Assembly: GCF_021018895.1 (NCBI RefSeq)
Contig: NC_079377.1
Location: forward strand, 16,415,501-16,479,500
Direction: 5' to 3'
From: Seriola aureovittata
Lineage: Eukaryota; Chordata; Actinopteri; Carangiformes; Carangidae
Length of the DNA: 64,000 bases
The stretch's first letter is position 1. Every line of letters begins with the position of its first letter. Under the pieces are notes generated by a model. The model searched no databases, was not told the DNA's origin, and saw only the letters and a list, made by a program, of their open reading frames with translations. A program made the translations under genes and the position numbers. Below, one piece after another: positions 50,901 through 56,728 of the stretch.

Positions 50901-52418
50901 GTGCGTGACGGTAGCCAGATTCCTGGTAGCAGATGTTTATCACTGCCTCGCCTCCTCGCTGTAGATTAGTAACACATGATGGCACCTCATTCAGATAACC
51001 TTCTGCACTCGCACAGCACTGCCACAGACAGGGTGGTGACGCGGAGGAGGCGGTTTGAGATTCCTCTCATGTTAGTGGTAGGAATTCAGAGAAGATGCTG
51101 ATAACACAGTGCCCTCTAGTGAAACGTGTCTGCTTCTGTCTACACATAGCTTCGATACAGCTAATTCATGTTTAAAGGGAGATAGAAGGTGACGTGCTAT
51201 CTTATTCGGTTTTCCATACATGTCTAAAGATAAGATTAATGTGCTTTGTGGTGTTTTTTTTTTTTAAATAAATGTCACCCAGCAAATTGTATTGATCTGA
51301 TGCACCGAATGTGACTTTTCTTTTTCTTCAGGACTTTGAGAAGCCCAGTCCACCCCAGAAACCCCTCCCTGCAGACCCACTAGGGAGGAGCTCTCGGCTG
51401 GGTCACAGTGCCACAGCAGCGGGGGTCCACATCCCCGGCGCTGGACCCCTCCCCATACCTATCCCCACTGTGCCCAGGCCTCCACCCACCATCCCTCTAC
51501 CCAGCAGGTCAGTGCAACGTGACCGGAATCACATGTCTCAGACGGGAAATATGCAACATGGTTTCATCTGCCTGTTAAAGTGACGGCTTGTTTTCGTTCA
51601 TTGTTGCAGCTTTATTCAGACTTACAGAACCAAGCAAAATGTTGCATGATGTTTGGCATCAGAGGACGCTGCCGGAAAGTAATGATATTGAGGAAGAAAA
51701 GAAGTGTCCTCTGTTCTTATTTTTCCAGCGATTTAATTATTCATTAATGACCATCGTGAGCATGAGGGACAAACTCTAATAGATTTTCTCAACAGTTTCA
51801 TCACTTTTTGAGACTCTCGTGACTCGTTAAACTCCCATTTGCTCACACGCTGTGTGCAGAGTGTTTGGTGGATGTTCATAGTTTCATCCATCCACCCAGG
51901 ACTGCTAGTCTGATTATTATTGTGGTAGTACGAGGGTTTTTCAGCCTCTTGTGCCCGACCACACTAAAGGCAAAAAACCTTGTTGGCTCATTCACAGTGA
52001 TTCCTGGTTTATGAAACCACAGTTATTTTGGTTGTGCATAAGATGGTGATGGTGAAGTCATAGTTTTATTACACTGTTCCATTTAATATCTCTCTATATT
52101 TAACCTCGTTCTGCTGAAGCCTTTGCATGAATCCAACGGAAATCAATTCAGGCTTGTGCCGTGCTGGAAGTGTAACAAAAATATGACAGAAAGTAGTAAG
52201 AAAAAATGCCTCATGCTTATTTAGACAGGAGACCAACATGTTTAATCAGATTGTGTCTGCAAGGGGAGATTTTGCTTCAGGACACACTATTAAGCATGTG
52301 CTATGTCATTGATTGGGAACATTTTATCTTTACTGTCATGTGTTTACACTTCTGCTTCCGTTTCAGACCTGTGCCGGTGTTGCCCTACAGACCACCAAAG
52401 ACTCATAAGGACTGCTGA
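12684..52418 (+). CDS. adam12: adam12: disintegrin and metalloproteinase 12, 5'-partial, 20 exons
   Basis: Spliced gene for a membrane-anchored zinc metalloprotease that sheds or processes cell-surface and matrix substrates in muscle, bone and placenta-type tissues (family knowledge). Seen: 20 exons with GT-AG borders joining in one frame into 857 residues plus TGA. Domain order is late prodomain, RHKR furin site, reprolysin catalytic domain with [12 protein letters not shown] and a CIM Met-turn, disintegrin domain without RGD (loop [10 protein letters not shown]), cysteine-rich domain, EGF-like module, one transmembrane helix, and a proline-rich tail with SH3-ligand motifs. Near-identity to mammalian ADAM12 in blocks such as [20 protein letters not shown] and the conserved tail motif [11 protein letters not shown] separates it from its closest relative ADAM19. 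The signal peptide and first part of the prodomain (about 90 residues by comparison) are missing and probably lie upstream. No frameshift or premature stop is visible. Confidence 0.96.
12763..15099 (+). other. adam12 intron
   Basis: No gene seen. AT-rich, with pyrimidine runs at 14427-14453 and a poly-T then poly-A tract at 14959-14998, about 100 bases before the next exon. Confidence 0.85.
15100..15176 (+). CDS. adam12: adam12 exon: prodomain segment 2 (77 bp)
   Basis: Reads [20 protein letters not shown] then VCSGLR, flanked by CTCTTTTAG and GTAAGA. It corresponds to the mammalian HCYYHGHVRG...LSTCSGLR block. Phase 0 at its start and a split CG|A arginine codon at its end join the flanking exons. 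The acceptor gives the short form that lacks the extra VIL tripeptide of one human isoform. Confidence 0.92.
15895..16084 (+). CDS. adam12: adam12 exon: prodomain end with cysteine switch (190 bp)
   Basis: Reads [18 protein letters not shown] and onwards to SPFQSFHTR, between CTCTGCAG and GTGAGA. The cysteine at 16007-16009 (context PGACGHG) is the probable cysteine switch that holds the catalytic zinc in the latent form. The sequons NKT and NMS are present. The last codon, AGG at 16082-16084, is the first arginine of the RHKR furin site. Confidence 0.94.
16690..17420 (+). repeat. GCTAAGCTAAG repeat interrupted by a nested element
   Basis: The left part (to 16798) has CAAGGCTATCTGTTTCCCC, GCTAAGCTAAGATAACTGGC and TGCTGGCTGTATGAA. 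The right part (from about 17350) has CTGACTCTCAGCAAGAAAGC AAATAAG. In the teleost repeat as I recall it these two blocks are adjacent. Confidence 0.5.
16799..17348. mobile_element. nested MITE with CAGGTTTCCCAC ... GTGTGGGAACC ends
   Basis: 550-bp element with short imperfect inverted ends and repeated CCTTGAA motifs inside (GGTCCTTGAAA, ATCCTTGAAAAGTCCTTGAA). It interrupts the surrounding repeat. No ORF. Superfamily uncertain, hAT-like ends. Confidence 0.5.
17599..17664 (+). CDS. adam12: adam12 exon: furin site and catalytic domain start (66 bp)
   Basis: Starts [20 protein letters not shown], ending NRE before GTAATA. HKR completes the RHKR proprotein-convertase site with the arginine of the preceding exon; cleavage would release the catalytic domain in the trans-Golgi. 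YVEL(I/V)IVADN is the usual first strand of the ADAM reprolysin fold. Confidence 0.94.
17665..19020 (+). other. adam12 introns around the 72-bp catalytic exon
   Basis: Two introns (17665-18476 and 18549-19020) with no gene or clear repeat seen. Confidence 0.85.
18477..18548 (+). CDS. adam12: adam12 exon: catalytic domain helix (72 bp)
   Basis: Reads [20 protein letters not shown] then YVDK, between TTTGCAG and GTAAAA. It is the long first helix of the metalloprotease domain, with only conservative changes from mammalian ADAM12. Confidence 0.94.
19021..19190 (+). CDS. adam12: adam12 exon: catalytic domain core (170 bp)
   Basis: Reads [20 protein letters not shown] through [19 protein letters not shown] to HDNAQLI, between CCCCTTCAG and GTGGAA. 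The donor splits a serine codon (AG|C). The LHEFLDWRK and HDNAQL blocks are ADAM12/19-type. Confidence 0.95.
19537..19621 (+). CDS. adam12: adam12 exon: catalytic domain substrate strands (85 bp)
   Basis: Reads [20 protein letters not shown] then VEQSGGIVM, between TTTGCAG and GTGAGT. These strands line the active-site cleft just before the zinc-binding helix. Near-identical to mammalian ADAM12. Confidence 0.95.
21464..21645 (+). repeat. GCTAAGCTAAGCTAAC interspersed repeat, uninterrupted copy
   Basis: Same family as the interrupted copy at 16690: GGACAGAACCAGGCTAACGG, GCTAAGCTAAGCTAACCAGC, and an end in CCAAAATGTCAAAATATTCC TTTAA. Confidence 0.55.
22337..22485 (+). CDS. adam12: adam12 exon: zinc-binding site and Met-turn (149 bp)
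   Basis: Starts [14 protein letters not shown] and carries [12 protein letters not shown] at 22379-22414, the HExxHxxGxxHD zinc motif with its catalytic glutamate intact, then the CIM Met-turn. An active protease is therefore predicted. The donor ACAGG|GTGAG splits a glycine codon. A 10.9-kb intron follows. Confidence 0.96.
25182..25432 (+). mobile_element. degraded GGGCGGCACGG repeat (SINE-like), internally deleted
   Basis: Recognised from GGGCGGCACGG, GCCTCACAGCAAGAAGGT, GGGTTCAAACC (B-box-like), GTTTGCATGTTTTCCCC, GCGTGGGTTTCC, TTGGTGACTCTA and CTGTCCAGGGTGTA. Compared with the form I recall it lacks a short block after GGCACGG and another before TTAGGATAATTGGTGA. Very common in teleosts; exact family not assigned. 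Confidence 0.7.
25470..25530 (+). repeat. retroposon-like fragment
   Basis: AATTTATTTTAGAGCACCTTTCAACAACAA-type sequence (seen as ATTTTAGAGCACCTTTCAAC) resembles a common teleost retroposon end. Short and uncertain. Confidence 0.3.
28165..28191. repeat. perfect hairpin, 11-bp stem, 5-nt loop
   Basis: TGTTGACTTTC, loop AGAGA, GAAAGTCAACA. Confidence 0.9.
29670..29820 (+). mobile_element. tRNA-derived SINE-like copy
   Basis: A-box-like TCAGTGGTTAGCAGC (29681-29695) and B-box-like AGTTCGACTC (29704-29713), then TTTGCTGCATGTCATTCCCC, TTTCCTGTCTCCACTGTCAC and an AATAAAAGCATAAAA tail. Matches a SINE type widespread in percomorph fish. Confidence 0.65.
32211..32434 (+). repeat. degenerate tandem array, about 20-bp period
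   Basis: Roughly eleven diverged units resembling TCTTTGTAGTCATTTTGCATC. The long frame open through it (32259-32702) is a product of the repeat. Confidence 0.6.
33400..33577 (+). CDS. adam12: adam12 exon: catalytic end / disintegrin start (178 bp)
   Basis: Reads [20 protein letters not shown] through [11 protein letters not shown] and [20 protein letters not shown], between CCCATAG and GTAAAG. It covers the last helix of the protease and the first disintegrin cysteines (CGN...EECDCG). Confidence 0.95.
34419..34572 (+). repeat. MITE copy, GGGCTGCA...AACGATTATT family (internal part)
   Basis: AAAGTGAAAAATGCACCTCC, AAGAAAAGCAGCAATTCCTG, TCTGAGAAGTTAGATC and GGCATTTTTGCTTGAACAAC are blocks of this family. 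Confidence 0.5.
36524..36613 (+). CDS. adam12: adam12 exon: disintegrin middle (90 bp)
   Basis: Reads [20 protein letters not shown] then [10 protein letters not shown], between CTCAG and GTAAGA. Dense conserved cysteines and the NAT sequon are typical of the disintegrin domain. Confidence 0.95.
37499..37694 (+). CDS. adam12: adam12 exon: disintegrin loop and cysteine-rich start (196 bp)
   Basis: Reads [20 protein letters not shown] then [18 protein letters not shown] and ends at LWGPG. The disintegrin loop is [10 protein letters not shown], with no RGD, as in mammalian ADAM12, so any integrin binding would be RGD-independent. Borders are TTTACAG and GTAAAT. Confidence 0.95.
37810..37918 (+). 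CDS. adam12: adam12 exon: cysteine-rich domain (109 bp)
   Basis: Reads [20 protein letters not shown] then [15 protein letters not shown], between GCATGCAG and GTAAGA. The preceding intron is only 115 bp. Nearly invariant relative to mammalian ADAM12. Confidence 0.95.
38393..38591 (+). CDS. adam12: adam12 exon: cysteine-rich / hypervariable region (199 bp)
   Basis: Reads [20 protein letters not shown] through [20 protein letters not shown] to [10 protein letters not shown], between GCATGCAG and GTGAGG. In mammals this region contributes to adhesion and substrate recognition, and it is almost unchanged here. Confidence 0.95.
40140..40381 (+). mobile_element. retroposon 3' end with TGAATTGAA tail
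   Basis: GTTTCTTCCTGGTAAAAGGG, GAGTTTTTCCTCTCCACTGT, GCCAAGTGCTTGCTCATTGT and GTGCCTTGTGATACAAATAA AACTGAATTG match the 3' end of a common fish retroposon. Family not assigned. Confidence 0.6.
40559..40636 (+). CDS. adam12: adam12 exon: cysteine-rich end / EGF start (78 bp)
   Basis: Reads [20 protein letters not shown] then KCNGRG, between CTCATAG and GTGAGT. The NVS sequon is present. KCNGRG opens the EGF-like module completed by the next exon. Confidence 0.95.
42290..42312. repeat. (CA)n microsatellite
   Basis: About 11 CA units. Confidence 0.9.
42544..42652 (+). CDS. adam12: adam12 exon: EGF-like module and stalk (109 bp)
   Basis: Reads [20 protein letters not shown] then [16 protein letters not shown], between TTTGCAG and GTATTG. 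It completes the EGF-like module and the short juxtamembrane stalk. Reading through the donor stays open for 23 codons (see findings). Confidence 0.95.
43065..43203 (+). CDS. adam12: adam12 exon: transmembrane helix (139 bp)
   Basis: Reads [20 protein letters not shown] then [20 protein letters not shown]. About 23 hydrophobic residues followed by the positive KRK stop-transfer give a type I membrane topology. [13 protein letters not shown] matches the mammalian ADAM12 juxtamembrane motif. Borders are GGCATCAG and GTGACG. Confidence 0.94.
44257..44365 (+). CDS. adam12: adam12 exon: cytoplasmic tail, first proline motif (109 bp)
   Basis: Reads [20 protein letters not shown] then [16 protein letters not shown], between CCTTCAG and GTGAGT. 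RKPPPKP resembles a class I SH3 ligand, the kind of motif through which ADAM12 tails bind Src-family and adaptor SH3 domains. Confidence 0.9.
44441..44468. repeat. (TG)n microsatellite
   Basis: Fourteen TG units, 75 bases after a tail exon. Confidence 0.95.
44883..44923. repeat. (GT)n microsatellite
   Basis: About 20 GT units with one GTAT interruption. Confidence 0.95.
45411..45620 (+). repeat. MITE copy, GGGCTGCA...AACGATTATT family
   Basis: TAGGGCTGCAACTAATTACT at the start, GTCAGAAAATAGTGAAAAAT in the middle, TTAATTTTCTGTTGATGAAT at the end. Near full-length but internally shortened. Confidence 0.65.
45943..46194 (+). CDS. adam12: adam12 exon: cytoplasmic tail, His/Pro/Leu-rich (252 bp)
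   Basis: An 84-codon symmetric (phase 0-0) exon starting [20 protein letters not shown] and ending SSYRVDQ before GTTTGT. It is rich in proline, histidine and leucine. The only clear counterpart in the mammalian tail is the general position and a HRVLP-like segment (mammal QRVLPPLHR). Skipping it would keep the frame. Confidence 0.87.
47791..48487 (+). mobile_element. hAT-like non-autonomous transposon, with nested insertion
   Basis: Starts CAGTGGTGGAAAGTGACTAA GTACAGG and ends near TTCTTAAGTAAATGATCTGA A; the last TIR bases appear lost. Internal blocks ACTTTTCACTCCACTACATG and GAGCTTATAAAATACAATAC match a very common teleost element. Interrupted at 48018-48268. Confidence 0.65.
48018..48268. 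mobile_element. hAT-like MITE nested in the 47791 element
   Basis: Left end CAGTGATTCCCAAAAGGTTG. The right end, read on the reverse strand, is CAGCGCCTCTCAACCTTGGG GTCC. Flanks GATTAAAC and GACTACAC agree at 6 of 8 positions, like an aged 8-bp hAT target-site duplication. Confidence 0.6.
50202..50529. mobile_element. MITE with 27-bp terminal inverted repeats
   Basis: The ends at 50202-50228 and 50503-50529 are inverted copies matching at 24 of 27 positions, with core CCAAAAGTATGTGGACAT. No transposase ORF, total 328 bp. The TIR resembles a fish Tc1/mariner-type MITE; superfamily is an inference. Confidence 0.75.
50836..50890. repeat. GTGTGGTGTGG simple repeat
   Basis: TGTGG pentamers passing into GTGTGTTTGTGTGGGGGTGT. 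Confidence 0.7.
51332..51507 (+). CDS. adam12: adam12 exon: cytoplasmic tail, conserved SH3 ligand (176 bp)
   Basis: Reads [20 protein letters not shown] then a proline-rich stretch with [13 protein letters not shown], between TTCTTCAG and [17 protein letters not shown] is shared with mammalian ADAM12 and anchors the exon as genuine. Confidence 0.93.
52367..52418 (+). CDS. adam12: adam12 terminal coding exon (52 bp coding)
   Basis: After GTTTCAG the frame reads [16 protein letters not shown] and stops at TGA 52416-52418. The C-terminus differs from the mammalian end, as expected for this fast-evolving tail, but the phase (AG|A arginine) fits the preceding exon exactly. Confidence 0.87.
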
Positions 52419-52616
52419 GCTCTTGTTGTCATGGACGAGTAGATCTCCCATCAACAGATAGAGACTTTCTTGATTTGCACTAATTACTGAGACTTCTGTA
52501 AGACCCTGCGGACAGTTGGAAGCGTCACAGAGTGTCTAGTGAAAGGGGGCTAACATCACACCTCGGTGTTAACGCCTCTAAAAGGTGCTTTGTTGTCCTC
52601 GCTCAGGTACCAATGA

Positions 52617-52644
52617 ACTATTTATCTATTTAACTATTTAACTT
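52617..52644 (+). promoter_or_regulatory. AU-rich element in adam12 3' UTR
   Basis: Three closely spaced ATTTA pentamers (ATTTATCTATTTAACTATTTA context), 200 bases after the stop. Such clusters commonly mark mRNAs for decay or translational control; function here is inferred. Confidence 0.4.
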
Positions 52645-54296
52645 CAATATCACCAGTTTGTGCACAGAGCACTCTGATGAAGAGTGATTTTCCCCATGGA
52701 AAAGTTTAGGAAAAGAAAGAAACATGGTGTCATTTAGGATATTTCTTTTGCATTCTTTGGTGATTTTTATACTTTTTTCTCAAATGAAATGCTGAAATAT
52801 ATGATGTTTTTTATAATCAGTCAAGTTGCTTGAATAATAGAAGTGCAAAAAGGTTTGTTTTTGGACTTAAGTGAAGAAAAAGGGAAATGGAGCACAACTC
52901 AGCAAGTTGTCAGTGTAGCTTGTGGCCCATAGAGCAGTGTTATTTATTCAGTTTTTCATATTGTTATGATGTATTCAATACCAAATACATCTTTTATATC
53001 CATGCCGCCATGGTGCTAAAAAAAAATAGATATTAATCAAATCCTTTGTTTCATTAAATGTAATGGAAAAATGCAGCAGTTCCAGCAGTTTTTCTAGGTG
53101 CATCATCTAAAAACTAGTCGAACTCATATTAAAGCCTCTACATTTTTATTGAGGGATCAGCTCATTTTGCAGTCTCACAGTCAGTCTCCTTCATTTCCTT
53201 ATAAGTTCACTCTCACAGTGAAGTACAAACAGGAAAAGCTCTTTTCACACATTTCACACAGGCTCTGACACACTGCTCACGGCATGTGTTGGACGCTCAG
53301 CGTGTTCTCCTGATACTGGCAGACGCTGCAGAGCCTCAACAGATTCGACAGGCTGATTGTGTTCCAGAGAATTACACCAACACCAAATAATTCAACATTA
53401 ACTACGGTGTTTGTATGTTTAACATTTACGCTCACTTTGTCCTTGAGTGTGCGAGCCAAGTCAGATGACTTCAGCGCTGTGAGCTTCCCAAGCTCCTCCT
53501 CCACCGTATCAACATGATTTTTTACCTTATCTGTCCTGTCTTTTTTTTTTTTTTTCCCTCTTTGCCTTTATCCCATTACATTTTGATTTTGTATGGCTGA
53601 ATTATTCTTGAACTCTGATTATTCATGCATCGTTCATTCGATTCAGAGCATGCCGTTGCACTTTGAGTTTGGCACTTTCCTTGATGTTATTTGTCGTTGA
53701 CTTGCTGGTGTAAGAGGAAGGATTCAGCTGTTAAAATCTTCACAGTGCAGTTCTTTTGCCTGTGTCAGTGTTCACTTTGGATAATGCATTTTGTATTTGC
53801 AGTGTATCCACTCGCAGTGCTCGTCCTCTCACCACTGCTGAATGATTGAAGTCAGTGAAGCCCTGCATACCATTGTTGCATTCGTGTACAGAAGTGTGCA
53901 AGTAATGCTTTTTTCTTTGTTTCTGGAGATGTTCACACATGTTCAACAGTCAGGGCAACTGCTCTCTGTTGGGAAATATGTTAGTGCTGTGTTAAATTAG
54001 TCGTTAAATGTTTATGCCATTTGTAAATCCTAAATGTACTGTGTTTATTTGCATAACTGTAACATGTTTAAAAGCCATTGTAAAGTGTAAATATTGTACG
54101 TCAGTAATCATTCTCTTCTTTTTATGTTGTTTTTTTACAAGCACAGTAATATAAGAACTGCTCTGAGGCCGTTCCCCACTTACACTAGGTGGTGAAAACA
54201 TGATTTTGAACATTTTAACCTATAACTCGTAGGCCAGAGACAAATGTTTCAGGATAACATTTAAACTGAGAAGTTTGGTTGATGAAATCAGAGTCA

Positions 54297-54302
54297 AATA
54301 AA
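54297..54302 (+). terminator. adam12: AATAAA poly(A) signal of adam12
   Basis: Canonical AATAAA within GTCAAATAAAACTG, followed by a GT-rich stretch (ACACGTTGTTTTG). No earlier AATAAA was noticed after the stop codon. Confidence 0.6.
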
Positions 54303-54505
54303 ACTGCCTTTATGACTGTTTACGACACGTTGTTTTGATTTCATTCTCACTTTGCTGAGCTTTAGAGAAACCTTTTTAAAACTAGGCCTGTTAGATAAGG
54401 ACTCATGAGGATAAAAGTTTTCATTTGTTGAACATGAATCATTCAAGGATGCCATGATAACTTATTTTATGGTCGCTGTTAAAGCTCAGTCTCAGTCAGC
54501 CCACC

Positions 54506-54865
54506 TCATAACGAAGCTACTAAGAAGTCACCATGACAAACAAGGAGTCTGATCATTTGGAAAGGTATGAATATGTATCGGACTCCTGTGACGAGCAACA
54601 ACACAACACTCATGAAGACAAATGAAAAAACAACAATAAAACTTAAGTTGTTTTGCTCATCCTTTCTTCTAATAAGCAGCAGTCCATAAACAGTGATTCT
54701 TAGTGTCAAGAAAAGCACTTCAGTGACTTCCTGTATGAAAGAGTCCCACCAGTCTGTTACCTCACTCATTACATGCAGGTCTCCTTTTGCCTCAGCAGCC
54801 TGTCTTTGTTGTTCAACACTGCCACCTGTCAAGCAACAGTGGTCATTACAAAAACTGAAGCACAT
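54506..54865 (-). CDS. candidate small membrane protein, minus strand (unproven)
   Basis: A 119-codon minus-strand ORF between adam12 and dhx32. From the internal ATG at 54769 it would give 87 residues starting MSEVTDWWDSFIQEVTE, then two hydrophobic stretches (about residues 17-33 and 44-70) separated by a charged RRKDEQ loop. The composition looks protein-like (WW, charged loop, membrane spans) but I recognise no family. A splice-acceptor-like TTGCTTGACAG precedes it on the minus strand at about 54829, so it could be a terminal exon. ORFs of this length are also expected by chance in this window. Confidence 0.2.
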   Translation of the reverse strand: MCFSFCNDHCCLTGGSVEQQRQAAEAKGDLHVMSEVTDWWDSFIQEVTEVLFLTLRITVYGLLLIRRKDEQNNLSFIVVFSFVFMSVVLLLVTGVRYIFIPFQMIRLLVCHGDFLVASL

Positions 54866-55247
54866 CCCTCCCTCCAGTTTGATCTTGCTATGTTTCCTTC
54901 ATGTGCCTCTCAAGCCAGAGTCCTGATTAAGGATCAGCTCCCCCAAATTAGATCATTACTGGAAAGGAATGTGAAAACAGGAAAAACCTCTGACCTGTAA
55001 ACTGAGTGAACTGAAGAAGATCAGTGTCTATAATCAAATAAACACTGCTACTTACACACATAACCGTAAAGAAAACGCATCTCATAAATTATGTTTAGGC
55101 AAAAAGAAAAATGTCCATGTATTTATTTATTTTATTAGGTAGCATATTTGCTGAAGTAACAGTTGTAATATCACACTATGTATCAATGTAGATCAATGTT
55201 TAATCAGCATTTTACTACTGTAGTTTGTTGAGATGGAACTAAGTTTC

Positions 55248-55455
55248 CAAATCATTATTTTCATTATGGATTCATCTGCTGTTTTCTTTATTAATCAATT
55301 AATTGGTTGGAAAAATATAGAAAACTGAGAAATGCGCTCACAATTATCCAGAGTGACACACATTCACAATGCATATTCCCAAACCTAAAGATTATTTAAA
55401 AATGAATTACAACCTGGGAGCTTGAAATGTTGGACTTATTTGCAGGAAAAATCTA
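55248..55455 (+). repeat. MITE copy, GGGCTGCA...AACGATTATT family (diverged)
   Basis: CATTATTTTCATTATGGATT, TTAATCAATTAATTGGTTGG, and GGAGCTTGAAATGTTGGACT match successive blocks of the family. Confidence 0.45.
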
Positions 55456-55504
55456 AATAGTGGCCATTTAATTCTCTGATAATTTGCTTAAAAATTAAAA
55501 ACTT

Positions 55505-55640
55505 GTATATACTGTTGGGTAGTTTAATTCATAAAAAAAAAAAAAAATCATGTTTTATAAGCACTTCAACTCCACTACAATGCAGAGGGAGATAATGTTC
55601 TTTTTCCTCCACTACAATTATCCGACAGCTTTTATGAAGT
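55505..55640. repeat. two hAT-like fragments in opposite orientation
   Basis: 55505-55562 (TATATACTGTTGGGTAGTTT AA, TGTTTTATAAGC) is a reverse copy and 55563-55640 (ACTCCACTACAATGCAGAGG, CCACTACAATTATCCGACAG) a forward copy of the family at 47791. Confidence 0.5.
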
Positions 55641-56215
55641 ATGACTGTAAGTACTTGCTCCAGGCCTTGCTGTCAACAGGGGGCCTCAAAATGAGAAAAT
55701 TACGTACGGGACGTCTCTTCCACATTCCTCTGCTCACTTTATGTTACAGTATGATTCAATAGTGTTTACCATTTATAAACCACAGAGGTCCAATTCTTGT
55801 CAGGTTTTCCGGTTTAAACGTATAGAAGCTATAAGCCGCTCAAAGATAAGAATAACAGTAACAACGTTTCATATACCCACAAGCCCACATTACAAATTTT
55901 GTTTTAATACTGTTACTAAAGAACATTTCTTCTTTGTTTTTCTTCGATATTATTCTACAACTGAAAAACTATAGGCACAACAGACGTGTGCTGACCTCTA
56001 TAGGTCTTCATTTTCTGGCTTTCATTGGTTTTTGGATGTAGACCTTAATTGTTCCTGTTTATCGACCACTGAGATAATTACTAAATTAAACCACAGTTGA
56101 TAAATAAATGCATTTTACACTATGTAGAGCTTGTGTCCTTTGCGTGTGAGCCAGTTCTCTTTGTAAACACCAGACCCCTCTGAGTCCCTGCCCATCTATC
56201 TTTGTTCTCAGACCA

Positions 56216-56241
56216 GTGTGTGTGTGTGTGTGTGTGTGTGT
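56216..56241. repeat. (GT)n microsatellite
   Basis: Thirteen GT units about 205 bases before the dhx32 start codon. Confidence 0.95.
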
Positions 56242-56408
56242 CATCTGTTGATGACCGCACTTCTATGGGATTAATGGCCACATGACAACACTGGGCTGGC
56301 CGCCTAGCGAGCCTTTCATTTGGCTTCACTTGCAGAGGCGGTCTGTGTGCTGTCCAACAGTTTACTGAGAGCTGGAGGTTTCCAAACTTCATTCCTGTGG
56401 ATCTGCAA

Positions 56409-56447
56409 ATGAAGTCTAATCCGGACAGACCGGGAGCTCACTTGTGA
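56409..56447 (+). CDS. short upstream ORF overlapping the dhx32 start
   Basis: ATG at 56409 opens 12 codons (MKSNPDRPGAHL) that stop at TGA 56445-56447; the A of this TGA is the first base of the dhx32 ATG (TGATG). The uORF start context is weak (C at -3, A at +4), the main start strong. Whether it is transcribed depends on the unknown transcription start. It would be a translation-control element rather than a protein gene. Confidence 0.4.
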   Translation: MKSNPDRPGAHL

Positions 56448-56728
56448 TGGCGCACGACGTTAGCAGTTTAACTGGAGAGGAGTATTTTGAAGGGAAATCA
56501 CCCCTTTGTCCAGACACGGACGCTTTGAGTCACGGGGATAAAGACTATGATGACATTTTGGAGCTTAATCAGTTTGATGGACTGCCTTATTCCTCCAGGT
56601 TTTACAAACTGCTGAAAGAAAGAAAAGAGCTGCCAGTGTGGAAAGCAAAATGTGAATTCATGGACACTTTGGCCAAAGGACAGTTTGTTGTTGTCAGTGG
56701 TTCTGCTAAAACTGGGAGGAGTTCTCAA
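56447..56728 (+). CDS. dhx32: dhx32 first coding exon: N-terminus and degenerate Walker A
   Basis: ATG at 56447 has G at -3 and G at +4, a good context. An acidic region leads into ELNQFDGLPYSSRFYKLLKE and ends VVVSGSAKTGRSSQ before GTGAGT. A DEAH P-loop is normally GETGSGKTTQ; here arginine (AGG 56717-56719, residue 91) sits at the lysine position. Confidence 0.94.

Larger units (their letters stand above)
46195..52366 (+). other. adam12 introns in the cytoplasmic-tail region
   Basis: Introns 46195-51331 and 51508-52366. The first contains a nested hAT-like element (47791-48487) and a 27-bp-TIR MITE (50202-50529). No additional tail exon could be recognised. Confidence 0.75.
52419..54320 (+). 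other. adam12: adam12 3' untranslated region (inferred)
   Basis: About 1.9 kb of AT-rich sequence without a convincing ORF between the adam12 stop and the first good AATAAA. The cleavage point is inferred as 15-20 bases after that signal. Short ORFs on the minus strand here are taken as chance. Confidence 0.65.
54321..56446. other. adam12-dhx32 intergenic region
   Basis: About 2.1 kb. Contains the minus-strand small ORF candidate, MITE pieces (55248-55455, 55505-55640), a GT array (56216-56241) and presumably the dhx32 promoter. An acceptor-like ACTTGCAG at 56328-56335 could start the first coding exon if a non-coding exon lies upstream. No FANK1-like ORF is visible. Confidence 0.6.

Noticed and set aside
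12684..52418. adam19 rather than adam12
   Set aside because: The disintegrin, cysteine-rich and tail motifs (e.g. [35 protein letters not shown]) and the neighbouring dhx32 fit ADAM12; the few ADAM19-like residues in the prodomain (HLIYR) are shared ancestry.
56444..56446. GTG directly before the ATG as dhx32 start
   Set aside because: The ATG at 56447 has a good context and gives the usual N-terminus; GTG starts are very rare in vertebrate nuclear genes.
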